This document shows, in pieces, positions 33,478-45,683 of a DNA stretch of 64,000 nt. Under the pieces are notes generated by a model. It saw nothing but the letters and a program-made list of their open reading frames with translations. It searched no databases and was not told where the DNA came from. Made by a program: the position numbers and the translations under genes. This stretch comes from Enoplolaimus lenunculus (lineage: Eukaryota; Nematoda; Enoplea; Enoplida; Thoracostomopsidae): assembly GCA_030248215.1 (NCBI GenBank), contig JASANG010002035.1, positions 118,307-182,306 of the forward strand, written 5' to 3'. Each line of letters opens with the position of its first letter. The stretch's first letter is position 1.

Positions 33478-35524
33478 GTGTAAGTACACACCGCTTAAAA
33501 CATCTATAGAAAAGTTTCAACCTCGCTTTAAAGGAACCTACAATCTTTTGAATACATTTGCTAAAAATTTCTTAGCTACAAGTCGCAAGGTGACATGGCT
33601 ACCAGTCTGACTTTAGGCTTAACAAACACTAAAACACGGTTGTGGAGCCCAGAAATAAGCGCAAGTTACACTTCAGATCAGCAGCCACGTAAACAAAAAC
33701 AAGGGCGCTTGAATAATCGGCTGGGAGGCCAACATGTTTCGAGCGCCCGCAACGGAAACTTGTTACATGCTTCGACTTCAATTATTTTTAAGAATGCTTC
33801 CGTTGTCATCGGCTCCTTGGAAACTCGGACGTTGAATTCGCACCCTTACTGGCTTCTACTAAGATTCGCCCTTGAGAAAATATTGTTTTACCCAAATTTG
33901 TGCCTGATACAAAAGATTAAATATCTCATATTTCACTGGCATATATAAAAAGAAAAATACCAACAAGCTAACGGGGATATCTTTGTATCTGGTTGTTCGT
34001 GTTAAAACTAATGCTTAATTACCTTTCCTGCATACGGTTCATAACTAGACAAAGTTTTACACCACCTCCGCCAAGACCACGCAAATAATGCTCGTGTCCA
34101 AACTATACCACAGAAAACAGCTGCATTTTGGCTAAATGTAACGCCCTTTTCAGCCGTATCTGCGCATTATACATAGCTATTTGAATGTGCATTATCTGGT
34201 TGGATCTGCACATCTGTTACGAGGAGCCGGGCTCGCTCAGACCATTTGAAAACGAACACGCAAGCTACATTGTTCTGCGAAACAGTTAGCTTTACCGGAT
34301 GCTTGCTCGATGCTTCGCTCAAATTTGGCCAGCACCAAGCCGGTGTTATAGGTCATTATCACATTATACTCGACTCAGATATATAACATGCAGCAATCGC
34401 TTAAGACTAAGTAAACGTATTTAGAAACACATACATAGCCCACTTTGAAATGATTACACCATCAGAGGCACATATTTAGCGCTATTTTGCGATCTGTTCA
34501 AGAGAACCGCAATACGGGTTTCCATTAGCATTATGAAGCTTTCAAGAAAGCTTTGGGAATCTTTCTATTATGATTTTAATAGCGTATACATTGTTATCGT
34601 TTGTTTCAGTGAACAGCAATTGACAACTAAAATTTCATGTGACGGTAAAGTGGACGTGAATAGAAACTATTGAGTCTAGTTTTTGACCCAAATAGCATAC
34701 CTCATATGTGAGACATGTAACCCGGAGCTGCACGCCCTCCCCGTGTAAATGCGGGCCTAGTAAAAAAATTTGAAGCGGGCATAGACGCAGGTAAAGGTTT
34801 ATAAGTGCAGGTAAAATTGGTTAATTATTTCTTAACCTAAGATTTTGATAAAAAAACTGCAAGCAGCGGTTTAAACTACATAGGTAGTAAATAAAACTGG
34901 TTGCTAAGATAACGGTTGTAAAACTGTTGGTTTACCAAAGATAAAATGTATGACGTAGTTTCTTATTACGGTAACCATGTTATATTCGCACCAATGTAAG
35001 CAAATTCGTATCTCGTGGTCTGCACTAGGCCCATGCGTGCGCGCGAATACTTGTCACGCACATGTAATCAGAATAACGTGTGATTTATACGCTTTGAACT
35101 ATAATATATGATATTGTACGGAAAAGAATGTTTTGATTCACTGATCACCCATCTAGTAAACAACCTAGTTTTAAGAATGGTGTTAGGTGTAATATGCAAT
35201 AGTTGATGTTACAATTTTTGCTCCGTTGACTTCTTTCCAAAGTCACTTGGACTAATACTTCGATGCTTGTTTAGAACAGTGCTGCTTTGGCCTAACACTT
35301 TTTTAGTCCATGTCGCATAATCCTGTTAAGCCTAAACATAATGATAGGCGACAAATTTCAGAGACGATGAAATTTGAAATTTAACGTTACAAGTTATCGG
35401 TCGACGAGTTGTCGGGCAACGAATTGTTAGTTTTTGTGTCATGATATAGATACATCTTAGAAGAGACAAATGAGGACCTGGAAACTGTCATCGGTCAACT
35501 ATAATAGTAATTACCGCAGTAACC

Positions 35525-35770
35525 CAAATAACAGGGGAACTGATATTTATTTGGCCACTCCAGAGGGTACCCCCTTTTATTCGGTTACGGACTGCTATTT
35601 ATTTTTAACCCACGCTCCGTCACCCTTCGTTACTGATATATCAGGTGCTACAATTATCCGTTAAGTTAAACGTTGGTTTGTCTTGTATCAAACGCTTGAG
35701 CGATAATACAAGGTTATACTTAGGAATGTAACTTAAGTATGCTCTAAAGTTGCGAACTCAACTATATTTG
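35525..35770 (+). repeat. SINE-like dispersed repeat, copy 2
   Basis: Shares with the copies at 8345 and 45925 the blocks ACTGATATTTATTTGGCC, ACCCACGCTCCGTCACCC, TTCGTTACTGATATATCAGG and GAGCGATAATACAAGGTTAT, in the same order. Confidence 0.65.
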
Positions 35771-37626
35771 GGCCTAAACAAAACTCCGAGCTCAACGAAT
35801 CCAATGATGTTGCTAGGAACCAGAACGCGTCAAGCAAATTAGTATCCGAATACCTTCACATGCTGTCTTAAGACATCACTATTGATCCCCGAATTCAAAT
35901 AAATGTTCTTAGATTTGATTTCAGTTATTCCGTTGAAAAAATTTTAGCACACGTGCGGCTAATTGATCGGTACAATACGCGTCGGCACCATTTGCACCCG
36001 AAATTGGTGCCCAGCAGGGAATACAATATGAAAGTTCCGAATCTGAGTTTCTTTATATATTAAATAAACGTCAACACAATTTAACTGTAATTTATTATAC
36101 GATGTCATTGTTTTTTCTACAATCATTAAATGCACTGTGAAACGAAAACAATGCAAACCTAAATTTTGCAAGTTATTTTATAAATTTTTCCTGCCACAAA
36201 AACACTAATCACCTGTGATGGGGGCCGGGGGGAACCCAGCCGTCTGCAACAAAAATTTTGATTACCTTCTCAAACTTTTATCCTCGTTTGTATAAGTCAC
36301 ACAGGATTCTTGACATCTTGTGTAGCGTCCTAAAAATATTTAGTCTTTCTAGCAAGGGTAGATGGCTGAATACGCGACTGCATATATACAACCAAAACTG
36401 CGAGCGATATATACTTAACTCATTGAAAATTGAAAGTTGAAATTTACAAGCCTTTTCAGTGGCATTATAGGCTTCCTGTACTTATCATACAACGGTCAAG
36501 CATGTATATATTAAAAAATTTCAAAGTTTTTAACTTTGAAAACTAGCACATTAGGTTTGAGGCTTGCACATATGAACCATCGCGAACTCGAAGGTCTGTC
36601 GTTTAATATTTTTAAGTTAAGTAGTACGATACAAATTTATCAAAAAAGAACATAACGTGTTTTATAAACGCTTTTATTGTTATAACTATTTGATAATTAA
36701 AGCTTCACTTTCGGTTCCTGACTTTCAAACAATAACTGACCTTCGGCTCCGGTATTTTCACATCCGATCGCACCCTGATTTACACATGATATACTATTAA
36801 ATAAGTAAGGTTTCAAGTTCAATTGTTTCTAAGTCCTTCTGCTGCTTGTGAGAGTCTTCTATAGTCAATAAGGAAGGACACGCCAATATCATGTTCTGCG
36901 GGCACAATGTTTATAATTTTTTAAGTAATAACTTCAATTGAAAACTTCATATGCCACATTTGTTGTTTTCAAACTTTTGGATAACTTTGGCGACAATTAT
37001 TTGCCTAAGACTAAGCCAAAATCGAGGCCAAAGCCTAAGTTTAAGCCTAAGCAATGATTATTTACAGTTTATTGGCCTGAAACAATCATTGATTAAAATA
37101 TAAAAAGGAATTCTGATTGTTCCATTATGAGTATGAAACTAGGTTTTTTTGTTCGCCGCTCAATCGTTGCGTTTTTACCATACTGCCACCCATTTTCTGG
37201 GAGCGGGCCATTGTACATGTATAGAACACGTTAAATATAAGAAAAAATTGTATATGTAAGAATATACCAGGCGAATATTATGTATTTGTGTCATTTCCAA
37301 CAATTTCTACTCCCATAAATAGCCTGTGGTATCCAAAAGCCCAACGTGCGCTAATACATACTTTTCTACACAGAATGTATATACTCAGCTGCATACTCTT
37401 GTTTTCAGTCAAACGGTTATAATTGCACTCTTATTTCAATATGGCGCATGATTCATAAAATATTACCAGATGTGAATTTAAATAACATCAAAATAACCAA
37501 ATGCATTTCTGCACGTGTCACAAGCTCGTATTGTTTCACAATTTACGCCAATGGAATTTTTGAATTTTTTATATCTCCATGTTCGTTGTGACAAATAAAA
37601 CGTAATGTTCTGAGATGCCAATACCA

Positions 37627-37755
37627 CCAGTAGATCCAAGGGAGGCATTCAGGCCTACGATCCACGGCAAGGATCAAAACCCAACTCTTGTATCAAGATA
37701 TAAATACTAAAATTGCGTTTGGCTTCTAGCTCGCTTCGCTTATGAGCTTTTTCTC
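37627..37755. repeat. Dispersed repeat with GCTTCTAGCTCGCTTCGCT
   Basis: Starts GTAGATCCAAGGGAGGCATT and ends TTTGGCTTCTAGCTCGCTTC. Weak relatives lie at 9575-9835, 25425-25530 and 48880-49010, always with the same order of landmarks. Non-coding and degenerate. Confidence 0.45.
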
Positions 37756-38199
37756 ATTAATATGCGGCTCAGCCTCCTCCATCAGAAATTTCTGAATTAT
37801 CCACTATGGCCAATACAGCTCTTCAAAGTGCAATTTTTATGCAATTGCGTCTTGAAAGTGTTGCACACATTAATACATCTAAAACAAAGATCATGCATCA
37901 TTATGTATAAAACGTTATTAAGTTGTGCACATTTTAATAGTCAAAAGTAATTTTGTTTGGTTAAAATTTTTTAGTCTAAACGTCAAATGCACGAGCTCAT
38001 GAAAATGGTCGGCATTTTAACAATTTACTACCTTTATTGATGACTTTATTTTGTTTTAAATGCATGAATTGCGACCAAAAACACGAACAGCGGTGCGTAT
38101 AGGGGATATATTTCGTTCTGAAATTTGCTGAGAACATAAAAAGTTGGATTTTTGCAGTTTTAAAGCATTTCAGACACGCTACGGTCGCTTGTAGAAAAC

Positions 38200-38388
38200 G
38201 GTCTATGTAAAGATTTAACGCGCAACGTTTTTCTTGGGTCTGGAATAAGGTTAACCTTTAGACTAATTTTTTTTGCTTAGACTTAGACTCAGGCTAACGT
38301 ATAAGCTCATTCTTACGCTTAGGCTTAGGCTTAGGAATATGCTTATACTGCTGTTCCGCCCCTGTTCTATATATTGGCCAAAAAACTC
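38200..38388. mobile_element. TTAGGC-bearing MITE
   Basis: Left end TATGTAAAGATTTAACGCGC then AACGTTTTTC; right end TGTTCCGCCCCTGTTCTATA followed by TATTGGCC. TTAGGC hexamers lie at about 38277-38336. Family of 48628-48828. Confidence 0.7.
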
Positions 38389-40768
38389 GTTAGGTGAATT
38401 TCATGCAGTCCTAAAATGAAAACATTACTACGCCCTGTTACTAAATCGTTATCTCAATGTTGGGAATAGAAGTCGCATTGCGAAAAGCATGTATAGTTCA
38501 TGATGTGTTGTTGCAGTTTATATACACTCGATGCGTCATGAGAACATTTCCAGAAAAATCTTGGGCACCTAACTTTCTGTTCATAGTTTGAGATGTGTCT
38601 CTGTACAGTTCGAATATACTAGTTTCTACGTTTCGATAATTGAACCTCTGTACAGTCAGTGGCAAATCTGGGATTTCTCGGTCGGGTGGGGTGTGAATCG
38701 ATATCAACCTTAGCATGCACTTTATGATTTTCCTTGATACACATGACATTCTGCTGAACGGCACAAATCATTAAATATAATTTTTTGGTTCAATTTTCAA
38801 AAACATGCTACACAGTTACACTAATTTTTTGGAAAGCGTTAATAGACAAAACTCTTGACACGTTTTGTAGGTGGATTCTTAGTTAAAAATTATGACGCCT
38901 GGAGCTCGGTGGGGGATATCCGATCCTTTAGATCCTCACTAGATCGGTTCTTATGTACAGTGCATGCTCTTAGGACATTCCTCTTCCAATTCCTATTATT
39001 AATCACTTAGATAAGGACACTGGTTTAATGCATCATCGTTATGGGTTTGTAGTCATTTGTTCGATACAGACGCTCATCATTCGAAACTGAAACCCAGGAG
39101 TGGATGCAGAAGGGTTCATTGCGTACCCTGAATCCTTCTTGTTTCAAATTCAGCAAAGAATTTGCCAGCTATGCAATCGCAAAATGCTTCGAGTTTCATC
39201 TGCGTTAGTCAAGTATGTGCGTTAAATTATCGTTTCATTCCGCGAATTTTAAACCTGACAACGCCACATAAATTATTTTGGACGCGCGAATGATACATTG
39301 CAGATAGGATGAAATTCTTAAGTTCAATGCTTTCAACCCACAGCCAGATTCAGAAAGTTTCAAAGCTTTCTTGTTGAACTGAATACGTTTAAGTTTTATA
39401 ATATCGCACTTGCACAACTCTTATTATTTCACATTTTCATGAGGAATGCGAAGAAAAGCAGGAAAATTTAATTCAAAATGAGACTGTCTTCGTAGAATCA
39501 CTTTCGGATTCGAGTGCTGCAACTTTAATTAAGTCAGCATCATTAACTTCAAAACAGAGTCGAAATCATAAATACGAATCTATTTCTCATTATAACTGGC
39601 AACATATCGAACGACATGTATATATTTTGAGAAATTTTCAATTTAGTTTCTAAAATGCAAAACTTCTGTTTGTGTTACTGAACGGAAATTGGCTCGCAAT
39701 TTTGATTTTCGACGTTGCTATGTTTCAAAGTTAAACAACATTTCAGTTGCTTATTAAGCAAGCATATGCTACATTTGACGCATAAATTGTATTTTATCGT
39801 GCATTACTTGATCACAAATGCGATTGCACTTAACATTTCGCAATATATATTTTGCCTCCGTCGCAAACTTTTGGATCCATCACTGAGCTTTCAGTATAAA
39901 ATTGCAATGCAAAGACATTAAATCTTGAAAATAATATTGCAAAAGTGCATTTTTTATTTTATATTCAGTTATTGACGAGTCTTTCCTTTTAATAATAACT
40001 GATTTTTTCCTACTACATTCTTCTTTTAAAATCAAAACTAAAAAATTGGTCAGACGGATCAAATTGTCTCTTTGTGGGTCTTTTCGCTATTGTTTGACGG
40101 TTGATTTTTTCTACTTTTGAAAATTGGTCATCACCTTGTTTGTTAAGATGCGGTTTTTACAATATCATTTTAAATGTTGAGCTGACAATCAACAAGTTCC
40201 ATTATAGTACTTTCTTCGCAACTGTAACAACAGCTACAAACGGCATATTTCAAAGTTAGACTTGTTTGTTTTATTTTATTTAAAAATGATTTGTTTGAAT
40301 ATATAGTTGACAACTATTCGGACACTTTTGTACCTTTACTAAAATCACGAAAGCATGTATTACAGAACAATATCATGTAATGATGAAAAGAATTTACTAA
40401 AACTGAAAATACAAATAAACCAAATGTGTTAAAATATGCATCCGAATTATGTTGAACATAAACATTTTTCGGTTGTTTCCTCCGCTCTCCAGCCAGCTTT
40501 TGCACAAAAACATTTTGATTTTGAAAGGTTTTTGCTTATTCGAGCTTATAAAAGTTTGTCATGGTCATTTTACACAAAAATTTGAATACTGATAAATTAG
40601 CTACTTACCTGACATGTGTAAACCGCCCCAAATTTTCAACACAACTTTGTTTTTATTATCCCAGTTCGAATTAAAAAATGCTACCAGGTCTGATCTGCAG
40701 CTGTCTGTTGCCTTTGATCATAATATTGGTTTTGAAATGAAATTCTAACAGCAGTGTTCATACATATA

Positions 40769-40840
40769 TAGATAGATATATTTATATATATACATATACA
40801 TATATATTTATATATATTTTATATATTTATTTATTTATTT
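40769..40840. repeat. TA-rich low-complexity run
   Basis: Alternating TATATA, ACATATACATATA and ATTTATTTATT units. Simple sequence, non-coding. Confidence 0.85.
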
Positions 40841-43800
40841 AACATTTCGCTCAATTACAGTTTTCTATTTTTTCGTTAAATATCCAAAATGCAAATTATT
40901 AAATTTGAACTGTTCGCGCATGAATTTATCCAGTTACAGCTTATTCGAGAAAGGACTAAACATCATTTGCGTTAAATGAACTAGCAAGTATAGCAAACAC
41001 CACAGAGAAATAGCATATAACGCTGGATTTCTCTATAAAACAAATAAACTGAAGATTTTTTAGTTTCACGCCTTGCCAAGCATTGTTTCCATTATTATTT
41101 CCATAAAATTGGTGTAATTATAACTTTAGCTCTGGCTCAACAACTGTTCTGAAAACGAGCGGTCATTGAGTTTCAAACCACTTCAAGCGTACACAGACTA
41201 TTTTTTACTTCCTGTGTATACAAGTAGGGCTGATTGCAGATGCCACAACACTGGTGGTTCCCCTGAGACATTAACTGTCATAGCTTTGTGGAAAGCTTAT
41301 GTTGTTTGTATATGAAACTTAGATTGGAAAGTTAATTTTATGAATAAGGTATAGGCTAAACTACAAAATAACTTGAAACAGATTCTGTGGTTTAGTTGCA
41401 AAGTCATGTTGTTTGGCAAAATGTGCCGAACTGGAAATTCAGATTAACTCCTAGTATTAATGTTAATACAGTTTTAGTTTAATTGAATGCCTTTGAATTA
41501 GCTTTGAATGTAAAAGGCTTTCACAAAATAGTCTTTTAGTTCTAAATTGTGCTGAAAGTAAGTATTTGAGGCATTAATATCTAGTTTTGCATTCAAATTC
41601 GTGGAATCTTGACAAAGGATTTGACAATCTTTGAGTGACAAACCCCATTTAAAAACAATTTCGAAATTATAAATTTTAACTGAATTAATTTAAGCAATTT
41701 ATACAATTAGTTGAATTTTGATAAATTTGTTTACTACCAACACAGTCTTTGCTACCATTTTATTGCCGTCTTTCTTCTTTGAAGCTAAACTACAATCTCA
41801 ACACCGACAACCAACTGCCTACTACCGGTTAGTAATAAGTTGTGAAAAAAGTTAACTGTGAAACTTGCAGATTTCAAACTTCACGTACCAGCAAGCAGAA
41901 TTGAGTGCAGTTAAGTGTTGAATGTTGACGCTTAGAGCTAATAGTTCAACGGTTGCCTGACTTGTCACCAACTGATGATATGTGCTGCATATATATATTC
42001 GAGAATAAAGAGAACTATTTTAATAGACTCGACCGCTACACTTTAACGTATAATTATTTTGTTACCTCTTTATATATCCGTGTCCAAAATATATATCAAA
42101 AAACTTGAAATTGTTGAAAATTTTGTTTGTGCAACAAAAACCGTATGCAATCGCTATTATAGTTCGTCCGTCCCATATGTTTAGTCATTTTAATATATAA
42201 GAAAAAGTTAAATTTTATTGAATTTTTTTACATTTCATGTCTAAGCGTTTTATTTAATTGCATGCCGTGCGATACGACAGGACAAAGTCCTTTTTGCGCA
42301 CATTTGTAAAAAGCAAACAAAAAGACAAGTTCACAAATGTTGCAAATTGAGGCCAAAAGTCTTATAGTGATAACAGACCTCTTGTACACATTTTATCGAC
42401 GCAGTTTACGAATTTTTTTAGAATTTATTGCAGCTTAGGCTAAAATTGAGGGTTATGTTTGGACTATTACTATTAGGCTTAGGTCTAAGCTTGTGTTAAG
42501 CGTAAGTGTACAAGTGTCAGTATAACATATACGGTGTTTATATGAAAGACAAGTTTGATCTTTGCATACAAATGTGTAAAAACTAGAATTTTCAGGGCTT
42601 AAGGATTTTCAGGGGCTTTCAAATCGCAGATGTGTGTTACGTTTAACTGAACTGACAAAGTTTATGATATATTATTTGCTGTTAAGTATGTTCAAAGTGC
42701 CAGCATTCTCGGTCGCAGCCAGAGGAGTAGTGGTCAGAAGTCACGTTTGTGAGCTTGATCGAGGCGTTTAAGGGTTTTTCAGTTGGCAAACACGAGAAAC
42801 CACGCTTTGAACTGGTGTAGGACGTAGCCCGTCTGTTTTCAAAATTTGGGCTGGATACGTCCACGTTGTCGTTTTGGAATTAAGACGGTAAATATGGCAC
42901 TAATATAGGTTTTACAGCAATTGCCCACGTTGTAACCGTTTTGATACTGCTTGGCTTCGTGAACCTGATATCTCTTCGTTTGCCGTACAGTCCATTACCT
43001 TATTCCTCTGGTGCTATACCCTGTTGTACTTCATTTGCACCTTTTTATCTGTGGGGTTGCTGTATTTAGTTTAACGTTTAAGTTGTGCTTTACGATTCGT
43101 TGTATTCATTGGAAATGCGGCAACGTGTTTCGACTCAGCAGACGCGAGATATTTCACTCCATAAGTAAACATACTAGAGCTGTATTGGCAGTTAATGAAA
43201 TTTTGGGTATTGTATACTTCCCTCAGGCCTCACAGCTTAAGCCTAAGCCCCAGCTTCTATATAATCTAAGTATGTTTGATACCAAGACATGAAAATCTCG
43301 AAAATTACAAGGAGACGTGCTCAAGAGCCAAACCTTTAGCATTGAGAATTCAAGTCAAAAACTTCACTTATATATACTATACTTATCGGCCATTGAAAAA
43401 ATCTGAAGTCTTATAAAATTTAAAAATATGTTCCAATTCAACAATTGAGATTAGTTACGTTGTTTTCAGCATAAAAATAAAGATTCGGACAGTACAATTG
43501 TTTAGTGTTGTCATTTTCTTTAACCTTTTACGTTACCTTCAAGACAGAACACCGCACAATAAATAATCAACGTTATAATGTTGCGTGATATAAACCGCGA
43601 GTTTCCTGTATGAAACGTGAAAACACAAGTATTGAAATTAACATTTTTGCTGATCCGTGATAGAACAGATGGTTTATGAACTGGTGCAACTGTTTCACTA
43701 TCTGAGAGAAACTAAAATACGTTAGTAGTAGGGTTTAATTGTAATTTCGGGTTTGGTTCCGGCATTCTCTACCTTCTGGTTCTTGTAAATTTTTACCGGA

Positions 43801-45683
43801 ATGAAAGATTCCGCTGTTCAATTTTGGTCAGGGCAAATTAGATTTAAATATAGTACGTAAACAAGTATATAAAACGGTTTACCTATTTAGTCAACAATGT
43901 TTTAAGATATATGTGTAAGAGTTAGTACGTTTATTCGCAAATCAACAAACGAGCGAACAACCATCTAAACCACAACCTTCCTGAAGCGATGTCGCGACAA
44001 GCTACACTTATCACAAAAACAAACCTGGCGTATGACTCCATCTTGCAGAATAAGAGAAGTGGTTGTCAAGAGATTTTCGCAGCTTTATACTTTTTAAGCT
44101 GAAATATTATGTTTTTAGCGACAACGCCAGCAAAGGATTACTGTAAAAACAGTTCATATTCGGAGTAAAGTTTCAACGGTTTTCACTTGTTAAACAGGTC
44201 TTCACGATTGTAGGGCCAAGTTTTTAGTGGTCCAACTTGCTAAGCTTACTGCTAAGAATAGCTGCATGGTTTAATGCCCGTGAATCCCCGTTCGTACAAA
44301 CCAAAACGTTTTGTTAAATGTAATATTGAAAAGTGCTTAAAGTCGGACAATACAGGCTGAGTGTCTGCGTAGAGGTATTGCTTTGTGCTGAAACTTTTCG
44401 CCTAGCTTCTATGTTTTCATACCTGGTAAATCGGATGCTAACATAGTGTATATAATTGTCCAAACTGGAATGCAGCAAATATGTTTCAGGCAAAGATTCG
44501 ACATGTTCAACAGGATTTAGAGTAGTTTTGCCATTTTGCTACCAATTAAGCTCAACAATAAAAATGTATTTCATCTTGTTTCTGCACTTTACAAATTTCT
44601 TCCTGGTGCAGTTTGGAAACATATTCTTTTTGCATGGTCCTTTCTGAACACTTTAACTTCTGGTATACCTTGCGTTTTTTATTCTGTATCTGTCGTACGG
44701 ATCTGTTCCTGTACTGTTCTCTTTAGCTGTTTTGATATTAATAAAATCATTGCTCTGAAACAAAATTTTGCACACGCCATGTTCACTCCTTGAAGAATTG
44801 CAAAATTTCTAATATTGTAAAATGCAATTCAATCCATATAATTGTCTTGTATATTTACAAAAATGCATATTTTTTTCTACTTGACGCGAATTGACATAGA
44901 TTTTTCTGCGCATACCGAACGTTTTCTGCAATTTATAATTGTTCACAAACATTATTATATTTTAGTTTACGTTTGCGAACAGATCGCCTTTCAAAACATT
45001 TATTGAGCATTGTTTTTAAAGCAGTCGTCCAGACAATATTTTGTCTAATAACGGTAGAGCGTTTCCAAACTGACCCGTAGCTTGTGAATTTAAACTCACC
45101 CTTCTGGTTAACGTCAGATTTCTTGATTGACCCTACCCTCACTCAAATGTAAGCGTGATGTTTTCAAAATGCCAATGTTTTGCTTTGTTTTAAACGTAGA
45201 CAAAATGATTATGAATTATTTTAGTAATTATGACACGTATCTACAACTCTTCCTGCTCTGCTCATATATAAATTTGCCTTACAAACGATGGCTTGAGACA
45301 TAATACAACATTTTCAACTATACTTGTAATTCAAGGAAAACGTTTTTATGCCCCGCCTCAAAAATTTTTTGCCCCCCCCCCCAGAGCATGGTGAGCCGGC
45401 TCCGGGCCTGCTAAGGCATATGGTAAATAAAAACTTGAGGAATTGTCTTAAACCTAAGCCTAAGGCTAAGCCTAAACCCAGAGCGTAAACGTGAAGAAAG
45501 TGGAGTGTACAAGAGCCTGTGAGTTTTTATCATAAACTTCAAGCCTAAAGCGTAAATCAAGTCGCAAAAGTTAATTTTAGTTATCTTAATCAATTGTAAA
45601 CTACTAACCGATTAGACTGCTGAAAACGGTATGTCAAACAGCACCAAAGCGAAACCGGTTAACTTTCGATTTTGGTCGACGTA

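Larger units (their letters stand above)
33478..45683. other. Gene-poor stretch upstream of the plus-strand ephrin
   Basis: About 12 kb. Repeats seen: SINE-like copy (35525-35770), CGGCTCCGG repeat (36715-36785), a GCTTCTAGCTCGCTTCGCT repeat (37627-37755), a TTAGGC-type MITE (38200-38388), a TA-rich run (40769-40840) and a short poly-C near 45371. An open frame at 39438-39653 has a protein-like composition (EECEEKQENLIQNETVFVES) but no recognised family. The 33595-33948 frame is also unrecognised. The ephrin promoter must be at the right end. Confidence 0.5.

Noticed and set aside
33595-33948. 117-residue plus-strand open frame next to the 98-bp tandem repeat
   Set aside because: No family resemblance; the length is within chance expectation for 64 kb.
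44456-44793. Signal-peptide-like frame MYFILFLHFTNFFL as the first ephrin exon
   Set aside because: The exon at 45684-45811 supplies a signal peptide plus the conserved YWNSTNRI and the correct phase; this one lacks the YWNS motif next to a usable donor.
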